Shown: positions 1 through 5,800 of the stretch, in pieces
How positions within the stretch are numbered: the stretch's first letter is position 1
Layout: each line of letters starts with the position of its first letter
Source: Deltaproteobacteria bacterium
Lineage (GTDB): Bacteria; Desulfobacterota; GWC2-55-46
Reading direction: 5' to 3'
Length of the DNA stretch: 13,216 nucleotides
Assembly (NCBI GenBank): GCA_016218095.1
Contig: JACREV010000170.1
Location: forward strand, 1 to 13,216
The notes under the pieces: generated by a model
The model's input: the letters and a program-made list of their open reading frames with translations, nothing else
Databases searched by the model: none
Told to the model about the DNA's origin: nothing
Program-made: the position numbers and the translations under genes

Positions 1-1169
1 ATCCTCTCGACACCCTTCACAATGTTCTGCATCGAGGTCGCGTAGGAGAGCCTTATGAACGAGTCATCCCCAAAGGGCTCGCCGGGCACCACCGCCACAC
101 CGACTCCGTCGAGGAGAAAGTTCGCCATGTCTGCCGAGCCCTTTACGGTCTTCTCACCCGCCCTCTTGCCGAGGGCGCCGCCGATATTGGCGAAGACATA
201 AAAAGCGCCCTCGGGTCTCCGCGCTCCGACGCCCTTTATGGCATTCAGCCCGTCTACCATCGCGTCCCTGCGCTTTTCGAACTCCTTTACCATCGTGTCC
301 AATATCCCCTGCGGGCCGTTAAGCGCCTCTACGGCCGCCCACTGGCTGATTGACGTCGGGTTCGACGTCGACTGGCTCTGTATGTTCGTCATGCCCTGTA
401 TTATAGCCTTGGGGCCTGCCGCGTAGCCTATCCTCCAGCCTGTCATGGAATAGGTCTTCGATACGCCATTGAGCACTACCGTGTTCTTCTTTACATCATC
501 GGAGATGGAGGCGATGGATGAAGAGCGGAACCCGTCGTATGTGAGCTTCTCGTATATCTCATCCGATATGATGAGGAGGTCTTTCTCAAGCGCGACCTTC
601 GCTATCTCCTCGAGCTCCTTCGCGGTATACGCCGCGCCGGTCGGGTTCGAGGGGCTGTTTATGACGACCGCCTTTGTCTTATCCGTTATCGCGGCCCTGA
701 ACGCGTCCGGCGACATCTTGAAGCCCTCTTTTTCCGTGGTCTTGACTATCTTCGCCGTGCCGCCCCCGAGATAGACCATGACAGGATAAGAGACCCAGAA
801 TGGGGCCGGGACTATGACCTCATCTCCCGGATTAAGTATCGCCTGGAATAGGTTGTATATCGAGTGCTTGCCGCCGCAGGATACGAGTATCTCGTCCCTG
901 CCGTAGGCGAGAGAGTTGTCCCTCTGGAATTTGGCGATGACCGCGTCCTTGAGCTCGTTTATGCCGCCGACGGCCGTGTACTTGGTCTGTCCGTCCCTTA
1001 TCGCCTTTATCGCCGCCTCTTTTATGTTCTCGGGCGTGTCGAAGTCCGGCTCGCCTGCGCCGAAGCCTATTATGTCCCTGCCGGAGGCCTTAAGCGCCTT
1101 GGCCTTTGCGGTAATGGCGAGCGTCACCGACTCCTCGCACCCTGAAAGCCTCTCTGAAAGCCTGATCAT
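1..1169 (-). CDS. Aspartate/class I aminotransferase, PLP-dependent (3' end cut by window edge)
   Basis: Fold-type I PLP aminotransferase of the aspartate aminotransferase Ib kind. It is expected to move an amino group between aspartate/glutamate and their 2-oxo acids in the cytoplasm; exact substrate is inferred from family. Visible motifs: an N-terminal GAGEPDFDTP substrate-binding segment, NSPSNPTGA, SDEIYEKLTYDG, and the PLP-lysine motif SKTYSMTGWRIGYA with K238 as the expected Schiff-base lysine. The reading ends in RLSYATSMQNIVKGVERI, the usual C-terminal helix, so only a handful of residues are missing beyond base 1. The ATG at 1167-1169 overlaps the coaD stop in an ATGA junction and has AAGGAG eight bases upstream. 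It is the last visible gene of the yjbQ-rsmD-coaD operon and probably translationally coupled to coaD. A relative acting on another amino acid cannot be excluded. Confidence 0.93.
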   Translation of the reverse strand, partial: MIRLSERLSGCEESVTLAITAKAKALKASGRDIIGFGAGEPDFDTPENIKEAAIKAIRDGQTKYTAVGGINELKDAVIAKFQRDNSLAYGRDEILVSCGGKHSIYNLFQAILNPGDEVIVPAPFWVSYPVMVYLGGGTAKIVKTTEKEGFKMSPDAFRAAITDKTKAVVINSPSNPTGAAYTAKELEEIAKVALEKDLLIISDEIYEKLTYDGFRSSSIASISDDVKKNTVVLNGVSKTYSMTGWRIGYAAGPKAIIQGMTNIQSQSTSNPTSISQWAAVEALNGPQGILDTMVKEFEKRRDAMVDGLNAIKGVGARRPEGAFYVFANIGGALGKRAGEKTVKGSADMANFLLDGVGVAVVPGEPFGDDSFIRLSYATSMQNIVKGVER

Positions 1170-1684
1170 TTAAGAGCTCCTTTTTGCCTCTTCCTGGATA
1201 GACCGTACTTGTCTTTGAGCCTCTTTGCGACGTTCGGCGTGACAAAGGCGTCGAGGTCGCCGCCGAGCCTCGCTATCTCTTTTATGAAGCGCGAGCTTAA
1301 AGACGCGTAGCTCTCGCCGGTCATCATGAAGACCGTCTCTATCGACGGGTCGAGCTTCCTGTTTATGAGCGCCATCTGGAACTCGTACTCGAAGTCCGAG
1401 ATTACCCGGAGACCCCTTAAGACCGTCGTCGCCTGCTTCTGCCGCATGTAGTCGATAAGGAGACAGTCGAAGGACTCGACCTTTATATTCTTATAGCCCT
1501 TGAGCTCCGCCCTTAATATCTCGAGCCTCTCCTCCGCGTCGAATAGCGGGGCCTTTGACTGGCTCTCGGCGACCGCGACGATGAGGAGGTCGAAGAGACG
1601 GAGCCCCCTCTCGATGATGTCGAGGTGGCCCCTCGTCACCGGGTCGAAGGTGCCTGGGTATACGCCTATGTGCTTTATCGCCAT
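1166..1684 (-). CDS. coaD: Phosphopantetheine adenylyltransferase CoaD
   Basis: Catalyses the penultimate step of coenzyme A synthesis: ATP plus 4'-phosphopantetheine gives dephospho-CoA and pyrophosphate, in the cytoplasm. The 172-residue length matches bacterial CoaD (about 160-170). The N-terminal nucleotidyltransferase signature reads YPGTFDPVTRGHLD, with T17-x-G-H20 as the ATP-phosphate-binding T/HxGH motif. RGLR follows near residue 90, and the family motif SSRFIKE lies at 130-136. The C-terminus adds a short basic tail (SRKRQKG). The ATG is preceded by AAAAGGAGCTGA, a good ribosome site, and directly abuts the rsmD stop codon (TGA immediately before ATG). The rsmD-coaD pairing is a common bacterial arrangement and supports the assignment. 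Confidence 0.97.
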   Translation of the reverse strand: MAIKHIGVYPGTFDPVTRGHLDIIERGLRLFDLLIVAVAESQSKAPLFDAEERLEILRAELKGYKNIKVESFDCLLIDYMRQKQATTVLRGLRVISDFEYEFQMALINRKLDPSIETVFMMTGESYASLSSRFIKEIARLGGDLDAFVTPNVAKRLKDKYGLSRKRQKGALK

Positions 1685-2236
1685 TCAGCTCCTTTTGAAA
1701 AAATATACGAGCGTGTCCCCATACCTTCTCTCGTCAAAGAGCTCGAGCCCCGAGACTTCCACGCTCAGGGGGGCCCTCTTCGAGGTCTCGGCGACGAGCG
1801 CGCCTTCGGCGCGAAGGAGGCCGAGCCTCGCTATCTCCTTCAAACTGTCTTCGAATAACGCGGTATTATACGGAGGGTCAACGAATATCAGGTCGAACCC
1901 CTCGCCCCAACGGGAAAGGGCGTTAAGCTCCCTCGATGCGTCGCCTTTCAAAACCCTCGCGGACTCTTTTACGCCGCAGGCCTCGAGGTTCTTCCTTATT
2001 ACGGCGACAGACCCGGCGTCGGCGTCGACAAAGGTGACGGCGTCGGCGCCCCGGCTAAGGGCCTCTATCCCCATCGCGCCGGTGCCGGCGAAGAGGTCGA
2101 GTACCCTTCTAAAAGGGAACTCCCTCGGGAGGATGTTGAATATCGCCTCTCTGACCTTGTCCGACGTCGGCCTTATCGGAGCGCCCTTTATGGAGGCGAG
2201 CCTCCTGCCCTTGAGGCTCCCCCCGATGACCCTCAT
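1685..2236 (-). CDS. rsmD: 16S rRNA (guanine966-N2)-methyltransferase RsmD
   Basis: SAM-dependent methyltransferase that modifies N2 of G966 (E. coli numbering) in 16S rRNA during small-subunit assembly. At 183 residues it has the usual family length. Visible features: N-terminal MRVIGGSLKGRRL with RPTSDKVREAIFNIL (about 22-36), the SAM-binding loop LDLFAGTGAMG at 47-57, an acidic VDADAG segment after strand two, and the catalytic D-P-P-Y motif (IFVDPPYN, residues 117-124) typical of exocyclic amino methyltransferases. Its ATG immediately follows the stop codon of the yjbQ-like gene and its stop immediately precedes the coaD ATG, so the three are almost certainly one transcript. The Shine-Dalgarno here is weak (GGAACG), which suggests translational coupling. 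Confidence 0.96.
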   Translation of the reverse strand: MRVIGGSLKGRRLASIKGAPIRPTSDKVREAIFNILPREFPFRRVLDLFAGTGAMGIEALSRGADAVTFVDADAGSVAVIRKNLEACGVKESARVLKGDASRELNALSRWGEGFDLIFVDPPYNTALFEDSLKEIARLGLLRAEGALVAETSKRAPLSVEVSGLELFDERRYGDTLVYFFKRS

Positions 2237-2674
2237 CTACGGGTTCGTTCCGGGCTCTTGCGCGCCGAAGACTTTTATGGAGATGAGACGCGAGCGCGGC
2301 CCGTCGAACTCGGAAAAATATATCGCCTGCCACTGCCCGAGTGCGAGCCTCCCCTTGGTGACCGGGACGGTTATGCTGTTGCCGACGAGCACGGATTTAA
2401 GGTGCGCGTCCGCGTTCCTGCCGTAGTCGCCCTTGTTGTGCCTGAAGTCCGGCTTGTTCGGCACGAGCTCCTTCAGGAGGTTGTGGAAGTCCTCTTCGAG
2501 GTCGCGGTCCGCGTTGGAGAGGTGTATGCTTGCCGTCGTATGCCCCGTGAATACCAGCGCCATCCCCTCGTAGATATTACTCTCAAGGATTACCGCCTCG
2601 ACCTGGTTTGTGATGTTCACCTCTTCTGTCTTGGCGCTCGTCTTGATCCTAATGGCGGTGGTGAAGACCTTCAT
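2237..2674 (-). CDS. YjbQ/UPF0047 family protein (secondary thiamine-phosphate synthase family)
   Basis: Member of the widely conserved YjbQ/UPF0047 family. The family is often labelled secondary thiamine-phosphate synthase because of weak activity in E. coli; the physiological role is unsettled. The 145 residues cover the whole single domain. Conserved pieces: TGHTTASIHLSNAD (43-56, with H45), a central FRHNKGDYGRNADAHLKS with H79 and H91, GQWQ at 113-116 and the closing EFDGPRSR (122-129). The three histidines form the presumed metal or phosphate site. It is the first gene of the operon running through rsmD and coaD, with a strong GAGGAGG ribosome site and a recognisable -10 upstream. The function in this organism is not readable from sequence, and the neighbouring RNA-modification and CoA genes do not settle it. 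Confidence 0.9.
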   Translation of the reverse strand: MKVFTTAIRIKTSAKTEEVNITNQVEAVILESNIYEGMALVFTGHTTASIHLSNADRDLEEDFHNLLKELVPNKPDFRHNKGDYGRNADAHLKSVLVGNSITVPVTKGRLALGQWQAIYFSEFDGPRSRLISIKVFGAQEPGTNP

Positions 2675-2723
2675 CGCTCCTCCTCGGGTCCTTCGATTTT
2701 AAAGCCCTCTCCGGGGCCTTGAT

Positions 2724-2755
2724 ATTATACTTATTTGAAGAGGCAAATTCCACAA
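2724..2755 (-). promoter_or_regulatory. Putative promoter for the yjbQ-rsmD-coaD-aminotransferase operon
   Basis: On the minus strand a perfect TATAAT lies at 2724-2729, about 50 bases before the start codon at 2674. At 17-base spacing the -35 position reads TGGAAT, a poor match, so the -10 carries the call. The 90-base gap after the sirtuin gene shows no clear terminator, so read-through from the sirtuin transcript is also possible. Confidence 0.45.
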
Positions 2756-2764
2756 CAACGAAAG

Positions 2765-3496
2765 TCATGCTGTTATAATCAACGGCAATATCTCGCCTGC
2801 CCTGCCTTCGAGCCTCTCGTCCATAATATCGGAAAGCGGCGTTGCATCCGTGTTTATCTCCACCGTGAACGCCCCTGCCCTTTTGGCGACTGACACGAGC
2901 GAGGCCGCGGGCTGGACCACCCCGGAGGTGCCTGCCACCATCATGAAGTCCGCCTTTTCTGCCGCCTCGAAGGCCGCGTTCATGGTATCTTCAGGGAGCG
3001 TCTCCCCGAACCAGACGACACCTGGGCGGAGCAGTCCCCCGCAGGTACACCTCGGTAATATTTCTATCGGCACATCCCTGTTTTCGCTTGAATTTCCGCA
3101 AGCGGTACACCTTAAGGCCCAGATCGAGCCGTGTATCTCGAGGACATTCCGGCTCCCTGCGAGGCAGTGCAGCCCGTCGACGTTCTGCGTGATGAGCGTG
3201 AAGGCGGGCTTTGACGCCTCCAATCCTGCAAGTGCGTAGTGGGCTGGGTTAGGTGAGACAGAGGCTATCTTTTCGCGCCTGAAGTTGTACCACTCCCAGA
3301 CGAGGTATGGGTCCCGCTCGAACGCCTCGGGGGTGGCGAGGTCCTCGGGCTTGTAGGTCTTCCAGAGGCCGCCTGGGCCCCGGAACGTCGGTACGCCGCT
3401 CTCGGCGGATACACCCGCCCCGGTAAGCGCAACGGGCGCGGAGGAGGCCGCGAGCCTTTCCCTGATCATTTTAATCTTGTGAGTGTCCATAAACAT
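2765..3496 (-). CDS. NAD-dependent protein deacylase, sirtuin (CobB/SIRT5-like)
   Basis: Class III sirtuin expected to remove acyl groups from protein lysines with NAD+, giving nicotinamide and O-acyl-ADP-ribose. Numbering from MDTHK: NAD loop GAGVSAESGVPTFRG (24-38), TQNVDGLH (101-108), catalytic H120 in LEIHGS, a zinc ribbon with C128, C131, C148, C150, and AGTSGVVQPAASL (186-198). Y68 and R71 in WYNFRR match the Y-x-x-R pair that selects succinyl/malonyl lysine in CobB and SIRT5, so desuccinylase activity is likely (inference). Two in-frame ATGs, at 3496 and 3490, give 243 or 241 residues. The frame stays open upstream to 3637, but that extension (arginine/proline/histidine-rich) lies over hairpins and repeats and lacks family similarity. 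No good Shine-Dalgarno precedes the start; a strong hairpin sits five bases upstream instead. Confidence 0.94.
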   Translation of the reverse strand: MFMDTHKIKMIRERLAASSAPVALTGAGVSAESGVPTFRGPGGLWKTYKPEDLATPEAFERDPYLVWEWYNFRREKIASVSPNPAHYALAGLEASKPAFTLITQNVDGLHCLAGSRNVLEIHGSIWALRCTACGNSSENRDVPIEILPRCTCGGLLRPGVVWFGETLPEDTMNAAFEAAEKADFMMVAGTSGVVQPAASLVSVAKRAGAFTVEINTDATPLSDIMDERLEGRAGEILPLIITA

Positions 3497-3500
3497 ACGC

Positions 3501-3581
3501 GGATATCGGGGAGGGATAACGAACCACCCGAAGATCCTCCCTCCCCATATCCGACAGGCGGGATGGGGTCGATGGGAGGAT
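3501..3581 (-). promoter_or_regulatory. Mutually exclusive hairpins upstream of the sirtuin start (possible leader switch)
   Basis: Segment Y (3534-3552) can pair with the left segment X (3501-3517): six pairs, a one-base bulge, then eight or more pairs. It can equally pair with the right segment X' (3563-3581): eight pairs, an internal loop, then six pairs. Only one pairing can form at a time. On the mRNA (minus) strand Y is purine-rich and includes GGGGAGGGAGG, an SD-like stretch, while X is its complement and ends just before the AUG. The topology resembles an attenuator or translational switch; a dispersed repeat is the alternative. Confidence 0.4.
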
Positions 3582-3589
3582 AAAAAACC

Positions 3590-3681
3590 CCGATTACGGA
3601 GAAGGGCGAAGCCCCTCACCCTTTGCCCCTTTCCCACAAGGGGCGAGGGGCAATCAGTAACCCTGTAGCCAGGCTACAGGG
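3590..3681. repeat. Palindromic intergenic sequence with two stem-loops
   Basis: Between the sirtuin gene and the DUF2007-like gene lies G+C-rich non-coding DNA with two inverted repeats. The first is GCCCCTT paired with AAGGGGC (about 3625-3644). The second, at 3661-3681, is a 21-base near-perfect palindrome, CCCTGTAGCC-a-GGCTACAGGG. The second could end the transcript of the minus-strand gene stopping at 3766, but no clear T-run follows it on that strand (TTACTGATT). No gene is visible here. Confidence 0.55.
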
Positions 3682-3765
3682 ATTTTCGATTAAAATGATA
3701 ATGTTGGACGAGGTGCGAGGTGTTTTGAGGTAAAATGCGGAAGCTCCCGGGGACGGCCAAGCCCG

Positions 3766-4026
3766 TCAGGCCCTGAACTTGCCCTCTCTCGAGATGACCC
3801 CGCTCCGTATGGCTTCGTTGATTATCTTCCTCGCGTTCTCGACCTTGTCCGACTCGACCGAGATGCGCTTTTCCTGATAATTGGAGGTGTCCGTCGAGAA
3901 ACGGATGGGGCCGAGCGTCCTTATGGAACAGCTTATGTTGTAGTCCTCCATAAGCGTCTCAATGACGGATGCGTCGAGCTCGTTAAAAAAGGAGTAGAGG
4001 TCTATGAAGTTTATCCGAGTGGCCAT
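3766..4026 (-). CDS. Small DUF2007-like protein (putative signal-transducing protein)
   Basis: An 86-residue soluble protein. The pattern FIDLYSFFNELDASVIETLMEDYNISCSIR, then a strand-rich centre, then RISVESDKVENARKIINEAI, resembles the DUF2007 'putative signal transducing protein' fold. In that family an N-terminal helix and an alpha/beta GlnB-like half are followed by a V-P-x-x-D-x-x-x-A-x-x-I segment. The similarity is recognised by eye and is weak at the residue level. No catalytic motif, signal peptide or membrane segment is visible. It stands alone, with its own consensus promoter and a start codon only a few bases from the predicted transcription start. Its role is unknown. An alternative is a lineage-specific small regulator without relation to DUF2007. 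Confidence 0.72.
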   Translation of the reverse strand: MATRINFIDLYSFFNELDASVIETLMEDYNISCSIRTLGPIRFSTDTSNYQEKRISVESDKVENARKIINEAIRSGVISREGKFRA

Positions 4027-4035
4027 AGCCCTAAA

Positions 4036-4064
4036 AGTATATGATAAACAAGGCTGTTTGTCAA
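4036..4064 (-). promoter_or_regulatory. Strong sigma-70 type promoter for the DUF2007-like gene
   Basis: Minus strand: a perfect -35 TTGACA at 4059-4064, a 17-base spacer, and -10 TATACT at 4036-4041 (five of six consensus). The predicted transcription start falls near 4029-4031, only about 3-5 bases before the ATG at 4026, so the mRNA would be nearly leaderless. Confidence 0.75.
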
Positions 4065-4105
4065 CGAATACAAGGCCTTTCGCGGCACGAGAGGGCCTTT
4101 ATAGC

Positions 4106-4341
4106 TTGAGGCTGCCTCTAAAAATTAGGAATTTTTTCTGAGGTCAAGGAAGGGCGGAAATAAAAAGGCGCAGCATATATGGCAATATGTGAGCATTTTT
4201 ATTTCCGCCCTGACACAGTCCTGGCCGGACTGGCAAATTCATATCACATGGCTGACGATTTGATTGCCCCAAGGCTCTGTTAGAGACTCTGGCCCTGCGC
4301 CAGCAGTCAGGAAAAAGAACAATTTTTAGAGGTAGCCTTGA
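4106..4341. mobile_element. MITE-like element, copy 1 (with a nested ~90-base insert)
   Basis: Bounded by imperfect terminal inverted repeats: left GAGGCTGCCTCTAAAAATT from 4108, right ending in AATTTTTAGAGGTAGCCTT at 4339. TTG and GA beyond these ends are shared with the copy at 10118-10267. The similarity of the ends continues inward into ATTTTTTCTGA / TCAGGAAAAA. Inside lies a long hairpin: AGGGCGGAAATAAAAA (4151-4166) pairs perfectly with 4196-4211. There is no coding capacity, so this is a non-autonomous element. Compared with copy 2 it is identical or nearly so except that 4219-4306 is extra. A target-site duplication is not resolvable. Confidence 0.8.
4218..4308 (-). repeat. ~90-base repeat unit (unit C), inserted in the MITE, inverted
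   Basis: Read on the minus strand it begins GACTGCTGGCGCAGGGCCAG and ends TTTGCCAGTCCGGCCAGGAC. This gives 91 bases with the same ends as the two tandem units at 4390-4570 but in reverse orientation. The copy of the host element at 10118-10267 lacks it, having only AGA at this place. Confidence 0.75.
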
Positions 4342-4389
4342 CTTTTAGCCCTCCTGCCTGATAATAATATGGGTCTCGTGCTCTCCATT

Positions 4390-4480
4390 GACTGTACGGC
4401 GCAAGGCAAAAGTCGGCATGGAGTCTCTGGTCAAATCATTCTCCAGCCGTTCGATACGGATTTGCCCGTCCGGCCAGGAC
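4390..4480 (+). repeat. ~90-base repeat unit (unit A)
   Basis: Begins GACTGTACGGCGCAAGGCAA and ends TTTGCCCGTCCGGCCAGGAC. The middle is diverged from the other units, but short matches to unit C (GAGTCTCT, TCAAATC, CAGCC) are in the same order, so the units are related over their full length. It is in tandem with unit B, sharing the GAC at 4478-4480. Confidence 0.72.
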
Positions 4481-4570
4481 TGCTCGGCGCAGGGCCAGAA
4501 TATCCGGAGACGACTATAATCTAAACATCCCGCTATCGTTGGATATGAACTTTGCCCGTCCGGCCAGGAC
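4478..4570 (+). repeat. ~90-base repeat unit (unit B)
   Basis: Begins GACTGCTCGGCGCAGGGCCA and ends with the same 20-base block as unit A; the two blocks start exactly 90 bases apart (4461 and 4551). It ends 33 bases before the start codon of the exported-protein gene, so units A and B would lie in its 5' leader if transcription starts near the MITE. Confidence 0.75.
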
Positions 4571-4603
4571 ACTGACAATAACGGAATACGCGGAGGTTTA
4601 CCG

Positions 4604-5008
4604 ATGAGGAGAGTCCTTAAAATCGCCCCCCTTCTTTTTTTCTGGGTACTGCTGGTGGCCATGGCAAAGCCGCCCGGGCCCGAGGTGCCGACCCCAGAGA
4701 TAGACTTCAAGGCGACGATCCGTGACGACCAGGATGTCTCGACCAAGGTCTCGCACGCGAGCTGGGAGGGGAACGTCTTTTTTACCGGGGTCAGGGGAAA
4801 GGGGACTGTTACCATCTCCTTTGAGAAGGTCAAGAAGCTCTCCTCGATGAACAGCGGGAACGGGAACAGGTCGGACTTTCAGATAACTTTGAAGAACGGC
4901 GACGTCGTCGCCGTGAGCCTCGAGAGCGACGAGCGGTTCCTGGGTGTGACGAACTTCGGGACATACAGGATAGCGGCGAAGAATATAAAGGAGATAGTGT
5001 TCGAGTAA
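4604..5008 (+). CDS. Small exported protein of unknown function
   Basis: A 134-residue protein that I do not recognise. Residues 1-21 form a clear Sec signal peptide: MRRVLK, then a hydrophobic core, then AMA before KPPG as a likely signal peptidase I site. There is no lipobox cysteine, so a soluble periplasmic or secreted product is expected. The mature part is proline-rich at first, then a strand-rich domain with TVTISFEKVKKLS, DFQITLKNGDVVAVSL, ERFLGVTNFGTYRIAAKNIKEIVF. This pattern suggests a small beta-barrel or SH3/Sm-like fold (inference only). There are no cysteines. The start is supported by GGAGG nine bases upstream. The gene is monocistronic: repeats lie upstream and a strong terminator follows 37 bases after the stop. 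Confidence 0.82.
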   Translation: MRRVLKIAPLLFFWVLLVAMAKPPGPEVPTPEIDFKATIRDDQDVSTKVSHASWEGNVFFTGVRGKGTVTISFEKVKKLSSMNSGNGNRSDFQITLKNGDVVAVSLESDERFLGVTNFGTYRIAAKNIKEIVFE

Positions 5009-5045
5009 AACTCGGGGTTGCTTTCAAGCCTTTGAAAAACAAAAA

Positions 5046-5082
5046 GCCCGCCCGGATGAAATCCGGCGGGCGGTTTTAATTT
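5046..5082 (+). terminator. Rho-independent terminator of the exported-protein gene
   Basis: GCCCGCC-c-GGAT (5046-5057) pairs with ATCCGGCGGGC (5061-5071) around a GAA loop, with one bulged C, followed by GGTTTTAATTT. A run of As before the stem (AAAAACAAAAA) could let it work weakly in the other direction for the converging AMMECR1 transcript. Confidence 0.88.
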
Positions 5083-5089
5083 CAGAATC

Positions 5090-5179
5090 GTAGGTTGGGC
5101 TGAGCATAGCGAAGCCCAACAATTTAATATTTTAGACCTGCAAGACAGCGTTGGGTTACGCTTCGCTAACCCAACCTAC
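5090..5179. repeat. Palindromic dispersed repeat (REP-like, GTAGGTTGGG family)
   Basis: Two hairpins, GTTGGGC...GCCCAAC (5094-5120) and GTTGGGTTA...TAACCCAAC (5150-5176), are enclosed by an outer inverted repeat GTAGGTTGGG / CCCAACCTAC. Repeats with this core are common between bacterial genes (recalled from general knowledge). It lies between the converging exported-protein and AMMECR1 genes. Confidence 0.75.
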
Positions 5180-5208
5180 CCGATACCCTCTTTCGCCGCG
5201 CCCTTTTT

Positions 5209-5754
5209 TTATCTCTCCTCCCTGAATATCTCCGCCTCGAAGGTGAATATGGTGGCATTTTCCTTCCAGGCGTCCGGCTTGAGTCCCGCTTTCAAGCATG
5301 TATTCCTGAGAAACTCAACTCGGTCGAACCCGCATTCTGTCGCGACCTGCGGGAGCAGGACGCCCCGGTTCGGCCCCTTTATGATATAGAGCCCGTGCCT
5401 GCCTATCTCTATCTCGGATATATCCGATATCTCTTTTAACGGCGACAATACCGATATCTCGATCCATATCCCGTCGAGCTCGGCCTTATCGAGCGGGACG
5501 AAGCGCGGGTCGCCTGTGGCCGCTGATACGGCCATGTCCATGATCGTCTTGAAAAGAGGGTTCGGGGAGGCGAAGGTGCCGATACAGCCCCTCAAACTCC
5601 CATCCGCGTTGTGGATGGTGACGAACGCGCCGCTGTTAGCGGAGAGCGCGCCGCCGTTGCCGTCGAACGACGGCTTGGGCGTTCCTTTTACGCGGGCCTC
5701 GATAGTCGAGCGCGCAAGCTCAAGGAGGGTCTTTTTTTCGGCTTCGGTCAGCAT
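5209..5754 (-). CDS. amrA: AMMECR1-domain protein (AmmeMemoRadiSam system protein A family)
   Basis: A 181-residue single-domain protein of the AMMECR1 family. In bacteria and archaea this domain is often found with a MEMO-like protein and a radical SAM enzyme (the AmmeMemoRadiSam set); its biochemical role is unknown. The family signature LRGCIG is at 54-59, preceded by GAFVTIHNADGS and followed by the DPRFVPL region (82-88). PNRGVLLPQVATECGFD (128-144) and a W-x-x-E-like segment (DAWKENATIF) match the C-terminal half. Start ATG at 5754 has AAGAGA upstream. No Memo or radical SAM partner is in the window, so it stands alone here. It is divergent from nadA, with overlapping promoter elements. 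The family call is firm and the function is open. Confidence 0.9.
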   Translation of the reverse strand: MLTEAEKKTLLELARSTIEARVKGTPKPSFDGNGGALSANSGAFVTIHNADGSLRGCIGTFASPNPLFKTIMDMAVSAATGDPRFVPLDKAELDGIWIEISVLSPLKEISDISEIEIGRHGLYIIKGPNRGVLLPQVATECGFDRVEFLRNTCLKAGLKPDAWKENATIFTFEAEIFREER

Positions 5755-5771
5755 TTCATCTCTTGCGTGGG

Positions 5772-5800
5772 TCTTCTTTTTCCTGATATTATCATATAAT
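5772..5800 (+). promoter_or_regulatory. Putative promoter of nadA
   Basis: Plus strand: perfect TATAAT at 5795-5800. At 17-base spacing the -35 position (5772-5777) reads TCTTCT, a weak match. The start would fall near 5807, giving a leader of about 25 bases with GGGAG as ribosome site. I see no obvious NadQ/NadR/NrtR operator. Confidence 0.45.

Noticed and set aside
1500..2426. 308-residue open frame on the plus strand across coaD, rsmD and the yjbQ-like gene
   Set aside because: It is antisense to three firmly identified genes and serine/proline/leucine-rich, as expected of a shadow frame in this base composition.
3497..3637. N-terminal extension of the sirtuin to 290 residues
   Set aside because: The added residues are translated from hairpin and repeat DNA and resemble no sirtuin N-terminus; the family domain starts right after the ATGs at 3496/3490.
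3661..3681. 21-base palindrome as a classical Rho-independent terminator
   Set aside because: No T-run follows on the minus strand and only a short ATTTT on the plus strand; kept as a palindromic repeat instead.
4390..4570. Possible CRISPR array or tandem glycine-type riboswitch
   Set aside because: There are only two tandem units, conserved parts and variable middles do not follow a repeat/spacer pattern, no cas genes are present, and the consensus sequences of known tandem riboswitches are not visible.
4345..4833. 162-residue minus-strand frame over the repeat units and the start of the exported-protein gene
   Set aside because: It spans tandem repeats and lies antisense to a gene with signal peptide and ribosome site; it has no recognisable domain or start signal.
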